From: Rhodocyclaceae bacterium
Lineage (GTDB): Bacteria; Pseudomonadota; Gammaproteobacteria; Burkholderiales; Rhodocyclaceae
Reading direction: 5' to 3'
Assembly (NCBI GenBank): GCA_019455325.1
Contig: JACFMQ010000013.1
Location: forward strand, 1 to 64,000
DNA: 64,000 nt
Part shown: positions 45,141-54,199 of the stretch, one piece after another
Position numbering within the stretch: the first letter of the stretch is position 1
Layout of the letters: each line of letters begins with the position of its first letter
Translations under genes and position numbers: made by a program
The notes under the pieces: model-generated
Database searches by the model: none
What the model saw: only the letters and a program-made list of their open reading frames with translations
Told to the model about the DNA's origin: nothing

Positions 45141-46319
45141 TCACTTCATCTTGCAGGCGCCGGCGTAGGCATCCGCGTGGTTGGCGAAGATCGTCCCCAT
45201 CGTCTTGTTCGTGACGCGGCCCTGCGCGTCCTTGCCGATCACGCGCAGCACGTAGTTCTGCACCGGATAGTGGTTGCCGTTGAACTTGAACTCGCCGCGC
45301 ACCGACTTGAAGCGCTTGGCTTCCAGCGCCTTCTGCAGCGCCGCCTTGTCGCCGAGATTGCCCTTGACGTCGCGCACCGCGGCATCGATCAGGAGCGCCG
45401 CGTCGTAGCCCTGCGACGCGTAGAGCGAGGGCAGCCGCCCGTATTCCTTCTCGAAGGCGGCGACGAAGCGCTTGTTCTCGGCGTTGTCGAAGTCGTGCGC
45501 CCAGTGCGAGGAATTGAACATGCCGAGCATCGGCGCGCCGACGGCCTTGATCACGTCCTCGTCGGCCGAGAAGCCGGGAGCGAAGAGTTGGATGTCCTTC
45601 GAGAGACCGGCGCCGACGAACTGCTTGACGAAGTTGATGCCCATGCCGCCCGGCAGGAAGAAGAACAGCGCGTCCGGCTTCATGGCGCGGATCTGCGCCA
45701 GCTCCGCGGCGTAGTCGAGCTGGCCCATCTTGGTGTAGACCTCCTCCGCCTTGCCCTGGTAGAAGCGCTTGAAGCCGGAAACCGCGTCTTTGCCGCCGGG
45801 ATAGTTCGGCGCGACGATGACGACGTTGCGGAAGCCCTTGTCCTGCACGTGCTTGCCGATCGCCTCGTGCAGGTTGTCGTTCTGCCAGGCGACGTTGAAG
45901 AAGAACGGGCTGCACTGCTCGCCGGCGAGCTGCGACGGGCCGGCGTTGGCCGAGATGAAGAAGGTCTTGTTGGCGAAGACCTGCGGGCCGACCGCCAGCA
46001 TCAGGTTGGAGAAGACGATGCCGGTCATGAAGTCGACCTTTTCGCGCTTCAGGAATTTCTCGGTCTCGGCCTTGGCCACGTCCGGCTTCTGCTGGTCGTC
46101 GGCGACCAGCACCTCGGCCGGCAGGCCGCCGAGCTTGCCGTCGAGCTGCTTCACCGCCAGGCTGAAGCCGTCGCGGATGTCCACGCCGAGGCCGGCGCCG
46201 GGGCCGGACAGCGTCGACAGGAAGCCGACCTTGACCCGGTCGTTGGCCGGGGCGGCGTGGGCGGAAGCGGCGAGCAGCAGGGCGGCGGCGAGCATGCTCA
46301 GGGCGGCGGTCGGACGCAT
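45141..46319 (-). CDS. Liv-type ABC transporter substrate-binding protein
   Basis: 392 residues. Signal peptide to about residue 22 (AASAHA). Periplasmic binding protein of the type 1 fold (VKVGFLSTLSGPGAGLGVDIRDGF, VFSNLMLAVGPQVF, SQGYDAALLIDAAVRD). By resemblance it could bind branched-chain amino acids or an aromatic acid; several Liv-type systems of this group serve aromatic compounds. First gene of the operon; fic and the permeases follow. Confidence 0.92.
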   Translation of the reverse strand: MRPTAALSMLAAALLLAASAHAAPANDRVKVGFLSTLSGPGAGLGVDIRDGFSLAVKQLDGKLGGLPAEVLVADDQQKPDVAKAETEKFLKREKVDFMTGIVFSNLMLAVGPQVFANKTFFISANAGPSQLAGEQCSPFFFNVAWQNDNLHEAIGKHVQDKGFRNVVIVAPNYPGGKDAVSGFKRFYQGKAEEVYTKMGQLDYAAELAQIRAMKPDALFFFLPGGMGINFVKQFVGAGLSKDIQLFAPGFSADEDVIKAVGAPMLGMFNSSHWAHDFDNAENKRFVAAFEKEYGRLPSLYASQGYDAALLIDAAVRDVKGNLGDKAALQKALEAKRFKSVRGEFKFNGNHYPVQNYVLRVIGKDAQGRVTNKTMGTIFANHADAYAGACKMK

Positions 46320-46420
46320 CGGGAATCTCCTCCGGGTGTCGTTGTGTTCGGTCTCGACGAAAGGCCGGATTGTAGCGCAGGAACAAGCAGATACCGCCGC
46401 ACGCCAAGGGGAATTCGAGG

Positions 46421-46426
46421 TATATT
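46421..46426 (+). promoter_or_regulatory. Candidate -10 box of queC
   Basis: TATATT nine bases before the queC ATG, without a Shine-Dalgarno sequence between. The message would have almost no leader. Confidence 0.4.
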
Positions 46427-46435
46427 CGCCGACCC

Positions 46436-47110
46436 ATGACGCAGAAAGCCATCGTTCTCCTCTCCGGCGGACTCGATTCGGCGACGACGCTGGCCATCGC
46501 CGGCGCCGCCGGCTTCGCCTGCCACTGCCTGTCCGTCGACTACGGCCAGCGCCACCGCGCCGAACTCGCGGCCGCCGCGCGCGTCGCCGCCGCGCAGCGC
46601 GCCGCCGGGCACCGCGTGCTCAAGCTCGACCTCGCCCAGTTCGGCGGCTCGGCGCTCACCGACACGGCCATCGACGTACCGGTCGCCGGCGTGCAGCCGG
46701 GCATCCCGGTCACCTACGTGCCGGCGCGCAACACCATCATGCTGTCGCTGGCGCTGGCCTGGGCCGAGGTGCTCGACGCGCGCGACATCTTCGTCGGCGT
46801 GAACGCCGTCGACTACTCCGGCTATCCCGACTGCCGGCCGGCGTTCGTCGCCGCCTTCGAGACGCTGGCCAACCTCGCCACCAAGGCCGGCGTCGAGGGC
46901 AGAAAGCTCTGCGTGCACGCGCCGCTGATCGACCTCTCCAAGGCCGACATCGTCCGCCGCGGCGCCGACCTCGGCGTCGACTACGGCCTCACCGTCTCCT
47001 GCTACCAGGCCGACGACGACGGCCGCGCCTGCGGCGCCTGCGACTCCTGCCGACTGCGCCGCGAGGGCTTCGCCGCCGCCGGCCTCGCCGATCCGACCCG
47101 CTACCGATGA
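46436..47110 (+). CDS. queC: 7-cyano-7-deazaguanine (preQ0) synthase
   Basis: 224 residues. ATP-dependent enzyme of queuosine synthesis acting after QueE. N-terminal PP-loop [55 protein letters not shown], and the zinc cysteines near the C-terminus (SCYQ...CGACDSC). The stop overlaps the YeeE start. Confidence 0.96.
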   Translation: MTQKAIVLLSGGLDSATTLAIAGAAGFACHCLSVDYGQRHRAELAAAARVAAAQRAAGHRVLKLDLAQFGGSALTDTAIDVPVAGVQPGIPVTYVPARNTIMLSLALAWAEVLDARDIFVGVNAVDYSGYPDCRPAFVAAFETLANLATKAGVEGRKLCVHAPLIDLSKADIVRRGADLGVDYGLTVSCYQADDDGRACGACDSCRLRREGFAAAGLADPTRYR

Positions 47111-48198
47111 GCGCCACGACCATCCTCCTCCTCGCCTTCGCCCTCGGGCTGGCCTTCGGCGCCCTCAGCCAGAAGACGCATTTCTGCACCATGGGCGCCG
47201 TCGCCGACGTCATCAACATGGAGGACTGGAGCCGCGCGCGCATGTGGCTGCTGGCCGTCGCCGTCGCCGTCCTCGGCAGCGCCGCGCTGCACGGTGCCGG
47301 GCTGATCGACCTGAACAAGTCGATCTACCGCGGGCAGAACCTGCCCTGGCTGTCGCACCTGGTCGGAGGCCTGCTCTTCGGCGTCGGCATGGTGCTGGCG
47401 TCGGGCTGCGGCGCGCGTACGCTGACGCGCATCGGCGCCGGCAACCTGAAGTCGCTGGTCGTCTTCCTGGTTCTCGGCCTCACCGCCTACATGACGCTGC
47501 GCGGCGTGCTCGGCGTGCTGCGCGTCAATACGCTCGACCGCATCGCCGTCCAGTTCCCCGGCGGCCAGGATCTGCCGGCGCTGCTCGCCGCCGCCGGCGT
47601 CGCGCCGGGCACGGCGCTCGCCGTCTGCGCGCTGGCCCTCGGCGGCGGCCTGCTCGCCTTCTGCTGCCTGCGCCGCGATTTCCTCACCGTCGACAACGTG
47701 CTCGGCGGCCTCGCCGTCGGCGCCATCGTCGTCGCCGGCTGGTACGTCAGCGGCCACCTCGGCTACCTCGCCGAGGATCCGGAGACGCTGCAGGAAGCCT
47801 TCCTCGCCACCGACAGCGGGCGCATGGAATCGCTCTCCTTCGTCGCGCCGCAGGCGTATACGCTCGACCTGCTGCTGCTCTGGTCGGACAGCAGCCGCCG
47901 GCTCAGCTTCGGCGTGGCGCTGGCGCTCGGCGTCGTCGCCGGCTCGACGGCCTGGGCGCTCCTCACGCGCAACTTCCGCTGGGAAGGCTTCCGCGACGTC
48001 GCCGACCTCGTCCGCCATCTGGTCGGCGGCGCGCTGATGGGCTTCGGCGGCGTCACCGCCATGGGCTGCACGATCGGCCAGGGCGTCACCGGCGTATCCA
48101 CGCTGGCGCTCGGCTCGCTGCTCACCGCCGCGGCCATCGTCGTCGGCGCCGCGGCGACGCTGAAATACGAGTACTGGAAGCTGATGCGGGAGGGTTGA
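47107..48198 (+). CDS. YeeE/YedE family sulfur-compound transporter
   Basis: 363 residues, about ten membrane segments. Conserved cysteines known to matter in TsuA (thiosulfate uptake) are present: THFCTMGAV near residue 25, [14 protein letters not shown] near 105, [17 protein letters not shown] near 320. Probably imports thiosulfate or a related sulfur species. Its ATG overlaps the queC TGA; sulfur import and queuosine are not obviously linked. Confidence 0.9.
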   Translation: MSATTILLLAFALGLAFGALSQKTHFCTMGAVADVINMEDWSRARMWLLAVAVAVLGSAALHGAGLIDLNKSIYRGQNLPWLSHLVGGLLFGVGMVLASGCGARTLTRIGAGNLKSLVVFLVLGLTAYMTLRGVLGVLRVNTLDRIAVQFPGGQDLPALLAAAGVAPGTALAVCALALGGGLLAFCCLRRDFLTVDNVLGGLAVGAIVVAGWYVSGHLGYLAEDPETLQEAFLATDSGRMESLSFVAPQAYTLDLLLLWSDSSRRLSFGVALALGVVAGSTAWALLTRNFRWEGFRDVADLVRHLVGGALMGFGGVTAMGCTIGQGVTGVSTLALGSLLTAAAIVVGAAATLKYEYWKLMREG

Positions 48199-48232
48199 GC
48201 CGGACCGGCCCGCGAAAAATGGCACGGCGCGT

Positions 48233-48262
48233 TTGACAGCGAAACGACGCCCCGCCTATAAT
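48233..48262 (+). promoter_or_regulatory. tRNA-Lys operon promoter
   Basis: TTGACA (48233-48238), 18-base spacer, TATAAT (48257-48262), followed by the GC-rich discriminator CCGCGC, a pattern typical of growth-rate-controlled stable RNA promoters. Confidence 0.9.
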
Positions 48263-48287
48263 CCGCGCTCGCGTTTTCCAGAGCGAC

Positions 48288-48363
48288 GGGTCGTTAGCTC
48301 AGTTGGTAGAGCAGCGGACTTTTAATCCGTTGGTCGCAGGTTCGAATCCTGCACGGCCTACCA
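48288..48363 (+). tRNA. tRNA-Lys (anticodon UUU)
   Basis: 76 nucleotides with encoded CCA. Cloverleaf is complete: anticodon stem GCGGA/TCCGT with loop CTTTTAA, T stem GCAGG/CCTGC. The acceptor stem has G1 opposite U72 and U4 opposite G69, while neighbouring pairs are normal. Confidence 0.95.
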
Positions 48364-48393
48364 GCCACGGAAAGGCACGAAATCGCAGCACAC

Positions 48394-48469
48394 GGGTTGT
48401 TAGCTCAGTTGGTAGAGCAGCGGACTCTTAATCCGTAGGTCGTAGGTTCGATCCCTACACAACCCACCA
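48394..48469 (+). tRNA. tRNA-Lys (anticodon CUU)
   Basis: 76 nucleotides with encoded CCA. Acceptor stem GGGTTGT/ACAACCC is fully paired, anticodon loop CTCTTAA (anticodon CTT), T stem GTAGG/CCTAC. Lies 30 bases after the first lysine tRNA and shares its promoter. Confidence 0.95.
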
Positions 48470-48476
48470 GATTCCC

Positions 48477-48513
48477 CGGCGACGGCCTCCAGTGATGGAG
48501 GCCGTCGCCGTTT
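48477..48513 (+). terminator. Intrinsic terminator of the tRNA-Lys operon
   Basis: Perfect 15-base stem (48477-48491 with 48496-48510), GTGA loop, followed by TTT. Lies eight bases after the second tRNA. Confidence 0.9.
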
Positions 48514-48638
48514 ACGCGCGCTCCCGCCGTATGCCGCGATGCTGCGAAATCCCGCAAGAAGGGAGTAGTATCGCTGACGTCGTCATGAAAATCCGAACCG
48601 CGCCTGCACCGTCAACGCCATCCGGGGGAATCCGACCG

Positions 48639-50435
48639 ATGACCGCATCCGAGCCCGCCCGTGCCGGCCCGCCTGCCTCCGCTTCGCCTCAGGTCGCCGA
48701 CCTGATCGTCGCTTATCTCGAACAACTGGGCATCGACTACGTCTTCGGCGTTCCCGGCGGCGCCATCGAACCGCTCTACAACGCGCTGGCGCGCAGCCAG
48801 CGGCGCGGCGGACCGCGGCCGGTGCTCGCCCGGCACGAATCCGGCGCGGCCTTCATGGCCGACGGCTACGCCCGCGAGACCGGGAAGATCGGCGTCTGCT
48901 GCGCCACCTCCGGGCCGGGCGCGACCAACCTGCTTACCGGCGTCGCCTGCGCCTACGACAACGGCGTGCCGATGCTCGCCATCACCGGCCAGCCGGCGCT
49001 GCCTTCCTTCGGCCGGCGGGCGCTGCAGGAGTCGGCGTGCACCGGCGTGAACACTCTCGGCATGTTCCTCCACTGCACGCGCTACGACACGCTCGTCTCC
49101 CATCCGGAACAGGCCGAGCACAAGCTGGCGACCGCGCTGCTGCGCGCCGCCAACGTGCCGCACGGGCCGGCGCACCTGTCGTTCCCGGTGGACGTCCTGC
49201 GCGCGCCGCTGGCCAGCGCCGTCCCCGCCTACGACGTGGCTGCGCTGCTGCGGCAGCGGCCGTCGCTGGTCGACGAGACGCAACTGGCGGCGTTGCTCGC
49301 CGTCATCCGGCAGGCGCAGCGCCGGGTCATCCTCGTCGGCGGCAGCCACGCCTGCGGCGAGGCGGCCGACGCCATCGTGCGCCTCGCCGAAGCCACCGAC
49401 ACGCCCTTCGTCACCTCGCCCGACGGCAAGGGCCTGGTCGACCCGCGGCACCGCCTGTACCGCGGCGTCTTCGGCTTCGCCGGCCACGCCACGGCCGACG
49501 CGCTGCTGCGGACCGAACCGGACCTGATCCTGGCGATCGGCGTCAACCTCGGCGAATGGACCAGCGGCGCCTGGTCGGCGACGCTGCTCAACCGGCGGCT
49601 GGTGCACATCGACGCCTCGGAGGAACACCTGCTGCGCTCGCCGATGGCGCGCCTGCACGTGCGCGGCGATATCCGGGCGGTGTGCGAGCGGCTGCTCGGT
49701 GCGCTCGCCGGGCCGCGGCCGCCGGCGGAGATGCGGAACGGCCAGGGCGAGCCGCAATACGCGCTGCGCGATCCGGCCGGCTTCGTTTCCGAGGCGGCGC
49801 CGATCAAGCCGCAGCGGCTGATGCACGAGCTTTCCCGCCGTTTCCCGCCGGGCACCCGCTTCCTCGCCGACGCCGGCAACAGCACTGCCTGGGCGATCCA
49901 TTACCTGCAGCCGAACGACCGGCGGACCGTGCGGCGGAACGATTTCGACGGCGACCGCCGGCAGCGCCGGGGCGACGCGAGCTGGCTGCGCGTGCTCATG
50001 GATTTCGCGCCGATGGGCTGGGCCATCGGCGCCGCCGTCGGCGTCGCCCGCGGCAACCCGACGGTGCCGGTGGTGTGCGTCACCGGCGACGGCAGCTATC
50101 TGATGAACGGGCAGGAAATCTCGGCGGCCGCCGCCGAGGGGCTGTGCGTCGTCTTCGTCGTCCTCAACGACGGCGCGTACGGCATGGTCAAGCACGGCCA
50201 GCGCATGGCCGGCGCCGAGCCGATCGCCTTCGCGCTGCCGGCGGTGGACTTCCGCCGGCAGGCCGAGGCCATGGGCATTCCCGGCTTCGTCGTGCGCTCG
50301 CCGGAGGACATGGCCGCCCTCGACATCGAGGCCATCCTTGCCCGCCGCGGGCCGACGCTGCTCGACGTGCGCATCGACGGCGAGGCGGTGCCGCCGATCG
50401 GACTGCGCCTGCAGGTACTCGGAGGAGCGACATGA
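48639..50435 (+). CDS. Thiamine-diphosphate enzyme, acetolactate-synthase-like
   Basis: 598 residues. N-terminal Pyr domain with catalytic Glu67 (LARHESGAAFMADGYARE), ATSGPGATNLLTG, central domain, and PP domain with GDG at 483-485 and the metal-binding Asn near 510 (GDGSYLMNGQ ... NDGAYGMV). The family decarboxylates a 2-oxoacid and may join the fragment to another carbonyl. ATG 48639 is preceded by GGGGGA; earlier in-frame codons run into the tRNA terminator. The stop overlaps the next gene (ATGA). No small regulatory ilvN-type subunit is adjacent, and the partner genes are citrate-synthase-like, so ordinary acetolactate synthesis is doubtful. Confidence 0.88.
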   Translation: MTASEPARAGPPASASPQVADLIVAYLEQLGIDYVFGVPGGAIEPLYNALARSQRRGGPRPVLARHESGAAFMADGYARETGKIGVCCATSGPGATNLLTGVACAYDNGVPMLAITGQPALPSFGRRALQESACTGVNTLGMFLHCTRYDTLVSHPEQAEHKLATALLRAANVPHGPAHLSFPVDVLRAPLASAVPAYDVAALLRQRPSLVDETQLAALLAVIRQAQRRVILVGGSHACGEAADAIVRLAEATDTPFVTSPDGKGLVDPRHRLYRGVFGFAGHATADALLRTEPDLILAIGVNLGEWTSGAWSATLLNRRLVHIDASEEHLLRSPMARLHVRGDIRAVCERLLGALAGPRPPAEMRNGQGEPQYALRDPAGFVSEAAPIKPQRLMHELSRRFPPGTRFLADAGNSTAWAIHYLQPNDRRTVRRNDFDGDRRQRRGDASWLRVLMDFAPMGWAIGAAVGVARGNPTVPVVCVTGDGSYLMNGQEISAAAAEGLCVVFVVLNDGAYGMVKHGQRMAGAEPIAFALPAVDFRRQAEAMGIPGFVVRSPEDMAALDIEAILARRGPTLLDVRIDGEAVPPIGLRLQVLGGAT

Positions 50436-51235
50436 GCGACGACCGGAAACAGGCGATCCGCACCCGCATCTGGCAGGAATCGCCGGAGGCCGACGACCCC
50501 TTTGCCGTGCGCGCTGCCCGCTGCCGCGGCTACGACGTCTACGGCGAAATGCTCGGCCGCGCACGCTGGGTGGAGATGCTCTACCTGCTCTTCCGCGGCG
50601 AGGCGCCGTCGCCGGCGGCGGCCGACCTCCTCGAGGCGCTGGCCGTGGCGCTGGCCAACCCCGGCCCGCGCGACGCTTCGGTGCATGCCGCCATGTGCGG
50701 CGGCGTCGGCGGCTCGACTGCCGCCGCCTGCCTGATGGCCGCGCTCGCCGCCGGCGCCGGCAGCCTCGCCGGCGGCCGCGAGGTGTTCCTGACGATGCGC
50801 GCCTGGGCCGACTGCGGCACCGACCTCGACGCCTGGCAGCGGCGCCTGGCATCGCCGCCGGCCGAGGTCGCCTCGGTCTGGCCGGCGGCGCAGCATCCGC
50901 CCGGCTTCGACCCGAACGGCGTGCGCACGGCGACGACGGTGCGGCAGACCCTCGCCTGCCTCGCCGACAACCCGGCGGCGCAGCGCCTGCGCTGGCTGGC
51001 CGAGACGCGCACGGCGCTGGAGGCGGCCGCCGGCCGGCCGCTGGCGCTCGCCGGCGTCGCCGCCGCCGCCTTCGCCGACCTGGGTTTCGCCGCCGAGGAG
51101 GGCGAGATGCTGCACCTCCTGCTGCGCCTGCCCGGTGCCGCGGCGCACGCGCTGGAACAGCGCGCCTACGGGTACAAGCGCTTTCCCTTTTACGAGATCG
51201 AACTGACCGACCCGGTGACGAAGGAGACACCATGA
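50432..51235 (+). CDS. Citryl-CoA-lyase/citrate-synthase-like protein A, catalytic residues altered
   Basis: 267 residues, shorter than citrate synthase (about 400). Family resemblance: RGYDVYGEMLGRARWVEMLYLLFRGEAP (residues 32-59) and a C-terminus ADLGF ... HALEQRAYGYKRFPF. By eye the three catalytic positions are changed: the HGG motif reads AGG (113-115), GxGH reads GFDP (158-161), and the late Asp is Ala/Gly near 207-208. It therefore may be an inactive or differently active partner subunit. ATGA overlaps join it to both the thiamine-diphosphate enzyme and protein B. Confidence 0.75.
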   Translation: MSDDRKQAIRTRIWQESPEADDPFAVRAARCRGYDVYGEMLGRARWVEMLYLLFRGEAPSPAAADLLEALAVALANPGPRDASVHAAMCGGVGGSTAAACLMAALAAGAGSLAGGREVFLTMRAWADCGTDLDAWQRRLASPPAEVASVWPAAQHPPGFDPNGVRTATTVRQTLACLADNPAAQRLRWLAETRTALEAAAGRPLALAGVAAAAFADLGFAAEEGEMLHLLLRLPGAAAHALEQRAYGYKRFPFYEIELTDPVTKETP

Positions 51236-52035
51236 GCGGACCCGATTCGCTGCGCGAACGCGTGGGCCGGCTGCGTACGCGGATGGGCGCGTTCTTTCCC
51301 GGCAGTCACGTCGTCTTCCGCGGGCATGATCTGCACGCCGAGCTGAAGGACATGGATTTTCTCCGGCTCTACGTCTTCGGCGTCACCGGTCGCAGCTTCT
51401 CCCCGCCGCAACTGGACCTGATGCGCGCGCTGTGGACCTACACCAGCTATCCCGACGCGCGCATCTGGAACAACCGCGTGGCGGCGCTCGCCGGCAGCGC
51501 GCGCAGCACCGGCAGCCTCGGCATGGCGGCGGCGCTGGCGGTTTCCGAGGCGCACATCTACGGGCGCGGCAGCGAAATTCAGGCACTCCGCTTCTTCATC
51601 GCCGCGCGCCGCGCCCTCGATGCCGGCGATACGCTCGACGCCTGCCTGCGCCGCGAGATGGAAACGCACGGCCGGATCGCCGGCTACGGCCGGCCGCTGA
51701 TCAACGCCGACGAGCGCATCGCACCGATCATGGCGCACGCCGAGTCGCTCGGCCTCGCCGACGGCCCGCACATCACGCTCGCCTTCGCCGTCGAGCGCCA
51801 TCTCCTCGACAACGGTCGCAACCTGCGCATGAACTACGGCGCCGTCGTCTCCGCCTTCGGCGCCGACCTCGGCCTGTCGCCGCGCGAGTTCTATTTGTTC
51901 ATGTTCCCCTCTCTCCTCGCCGGCATGCCGCCGTGCTTCATCGACGCCGCCGACGGACCGGAAGGCGGCCTCTTCCCCGTTCCCTGCGACGGCGTGGACT
52001 ACGAGGGACCGGCGCAACGGCCGTGGATTCGCTGA
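51232..52035 (+). CDS. Citrate-synthase-like protein B, catalytic residues altered
   Basis: 267 residues. Resembles citrate/2-methylcitrate synthase around YPDARIWNNRVAALAGSARS (73-92) and TGSLGMAAALAVSEAHIYGRG. By eye the usual HGG is replaced by YGR (110-112), GxGH by GYGR (151-154), and the Asp of NVD by Gly203 (MNYGAVVSAFGADLGL). Coupled by ATGA to protein A, and the two genes have the same length but differ in sequence, so a heteromer is likely. A TonB-dependent receptor follows after 74 bases. Function unknown. Confidence 0.75.
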   Translation: MSGPDSLRERVGRLRTRMGAFFPGSHVVFRGHDLHAELKDMDFLRLYVFGVTGRSFSPPQLDLMRALWTYTSYPDARIWNNRVAALAGSARSTGSLGMAAALAVSEAHIYGRGSEIQALRFFIAARRALDAGDTLDACLRREMETHGRIAGYGRPLINADERIAPIMAHAESLGLADGPHITLAFAVERHLLDNGRNLRMNYGAVVSAFGADLGLSPREFYLFMFPSLLAGMPPCFIDAADGPEGGLFPVPCDGVDYEGPAQRPWIR

Positions 52036-52109
52036 ACCGCCGATTCGGCAAGGGCGTATTTTTCGATTACCCTTCACGAAAACGTCGCCGTACTCGGGGG
52101 GAGGAAACC

Positions 52110-54188
52110 GTGAATCGTTATCATGCCCTGGCAGCATCCGTGCTGCTGCTGCAGGCCGCCGCGGTCGCGGCGCAGGGCGCCGAGGAAGAGGAAGACCTGG
52201 CGATGACCTACGGCGACAAGTCGTTCGTCACCATCGCCACCGGTGCTCCCGTACCGCTGCACCGCGCGCCGTCCATGGCGACGGTGATCACCGCCGAGGA
52301 CATCGCCGCCATCGGCGCCACCGACCTCGACGAGGTGCTGGAAACGGTGCCGGGCCTGCACGTCGCCCGCTCGTCGCAGGCCAACGCTCCGGTCTACGTG
52401 ATCCGCGGTATCCACCGCGACGCCAACCCGCAGGTATTGATGCTGGAGAACGGCATCCCGGTTTCCGGCGTCTTCGCCGGCAACCGCGGCAGCATCTGGG
52501 GCGGCATGCCGCTCGAAAGCATCGCCCGCATCGAGGTGATCCGTGGCCCCGGCTCCGCCGCCTACGGTGCCGACGCCTTTGCCGGCGTCATCAACATCAT
52601 CACGAAGACTGCGGCCGAGATCGACGGCACCGAGGTCGGCGTGCGCGCCGGCTCCTTCCGCACTGGCGACGCCTGGGTGCTGCACGGCGGCAAGGTGGGC
52701 TCGCTCGACGTCGCCGCCTATTTCCGCGCCGGCACCACCGACGGCCACGAGCGCAAGGTGCGCGCCGATGCGCAGACCAGCCTGGACCGTCTGTTCGGCA
52801 CCGCCGCCTCGCTCGCCCCCGGCCCGATCAGCACCGGCCGCAGGGCAGTCGATGGGCGGCTGGACCTCGGCTACGACAAGTGGCGCCTGCGCCTCGGCTA
52901 CAAGGAGCGCGACGACGTCGGCACCGGGACCGGTACTGCCTCGGCGCTCGATCCGGTCGGCAGCAACTACAGCCAGCGCATCACCGGCGACCTCACCTAC
53001 CTGGACAAGGATTTCGCCCGCAACTGGGAAGTTACGGCGCAGGCGAGCTTCATGCACTACAAGGAGTTCTCCGACCTCGTGCTCTATCCCGCCGGCACCA
53101 ATCTCGGCGGCGGCGCCTTCGCCGACGGCATGATCGGCAATCCCTACAAGTGGGAGCGACACGGGCGCTTCAATGCCTCGGCCTTCTATACCGGCTTCGC
53201 CAACCACCGCATTCGCCTCGGTGCCGGTATGGAAAAGGCGGAGATTTACCGGACGCGGGAAAGCAAGAACTTCAATCCGGACTTCTCGCCGATCGGCACC
53301 GGCTCCTACGCCGACGTCACGGATGTTTCCGACACCGCGCCCTTCCTCAGGCCGCACAGCCGCATCGTCCGCTACGCCTATCTGCAGGACGAATGGAACC
53401 TCGCCCGGGACTGGACGCTGACTGCCGGCATCCGCCACGACCGCTACAACGACTTCGGCAGCACCACCAACCCGCGCCTGGCGCTGGCTTGGGAGGCGGC
53501 CTACAACCTGACGGCGAAGGTGCTCTACGGCACCGCGTTCCGGGCGCCGTCGTTTACCGAGCAGTTCGCGATCAACAACCCGGTCGCGGTCGGCAACGCC
53601 AACCTCAAGCCGGAGCGGATGAGGACGCTGGAAGCGGCGGTTTCCTGGCAGCCGGCGAACACCCTGCATCTGAGCATGAACGTCTTCCGCTACGAGATGA
53701 AGGACGCCATCCAGTTGGTCAATGCCGTCTACAGCAACGCCGGCGAGCAGACCGGCAGGGGCCTGGAGTTCGAGGCTGCCTGGGATGCGACGCGGAACCT
53801 GCGCCTGGCCGGCAGCTACAGCCGCCAGCGCTCGCTCGACGAGACCACGAACAAGGATGCCGGCATGGCGCCGCGCAATCGCATCTACCTGCGCGCCGAC
53901 TGGCGCTTCGTTCCCGGCTGGCTGGCCAACGCGCAGGTCAACTGGGTCGCCGACCGCAAACGCGCCGCCGGCGACACGCGACCGGACATCGACGACTACG
54001 CGACGGTCGACCTGACCGTGCGCACGCAGCGCGGGAAGGACAAGTGGAACCTGGCCTTCTCGGTGCGCAACCTGTTCAATGCCGACGCACGCGAGCCCAG
54101 CCTGTTCGGCAGTCCCTTCGTTCCGCTTCCCTATGACATCCCCCTGGCGGGTCGCGCGTTTTTCGCGCAGGCCAGCTACCGCATGTAA
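52110..54188 (+). CDS. TonB-dependent receptor, CirA/BtuB-like
   Basis: 692 residues from a GTG with GGGGGGAGGA just upstream. Signal peptide ends near AAQG. Plug domain: ITAEDIAAIGATDLDEVLETVPGLHV, IRGIHRDANPQVLMLENGIPV, IEVIRGPGSAAYGADAFAGVINIIT; then a barrel ending in Arg-Met (SYRM), slightly atypical for a terminal aromatic. No STN domain. Imports an unidentified ligand. It follows the citrate-synthase-like pair by 74 bases and precedes an SDR gene by 11, so it may belong to that operon. Confidence 0.9.
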   Translation: MNRYHALAASVLLLQAAAVAAQGAEEEEDLAMTYGDKSFVTIATGAPVPLHRAPSMATVITAEDIAAIGATDLDEVLETVPGLHVARSSQANAPVYVIRGIHRDANPQVLMLENGIPVSGVFAGNRGSIWGGMPLESIARIEVIRGPGSAAYGADAFAGVINIITKTAAEIDGTEVGVRAGSFRTGDAWVLHGGKVGSLDVAAYFRAGTTDGHERKVRADAQTSLDRLFGTAASLAPGPISTGRRAVDGRLDLGYDKWRLRLGYKERDDVGTGTGTASALDPVGSNYSQRITGDLTYLDKDFARNWEVTAQASFMHYKEFSDLVLYPAGTNLGGGAFADGMIGNPYKWERHGRFNASAFYTGFANHRIRLGAGMEKAEIYRTRESKNFNPDFSPIGTGSYADVTDVSDTAPFLRPHSRIVRYAYLQDEWNLARDWTLTAGIRHDRYNDFGSTTNPRLALAWEAAYNLTAKVLYGTAFRAPSFTEQFAINNPVAVGNANLKPERMRTLEAAVSWQPANTLHLSMNVFRYEMKDAIQLVNAVYSNAGEQTGRGLEFEAAWDATRNLRLAGSYSRQRSLDETTNKDAGMAPRNRIYLRADWRFVPGWLANAQVNWVADRKRAAGDTRPDIDDYATVDLTVRTQRGKDKWNLAFSVRNLFNADAREPSLFGSPFVPLPYDIPLAGRAFFAQASYRM

Positions 54189-54199
54189 GGAAAAAAAAC

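Noticed and set aside
48288-48469. tRNA genes as an integration site for a genomic island
   Set aside because: No integrase and no repeat of the tRNA 3' end were seen; flanking genes look native.
48492-48638. Longer N-terminus for the thiamine-diphosphate enzyme
   Set aside because: The upstream codons overlap the tRNA terminator loop, and the only good Shine-Dalgarno site precedes ATG 48639.
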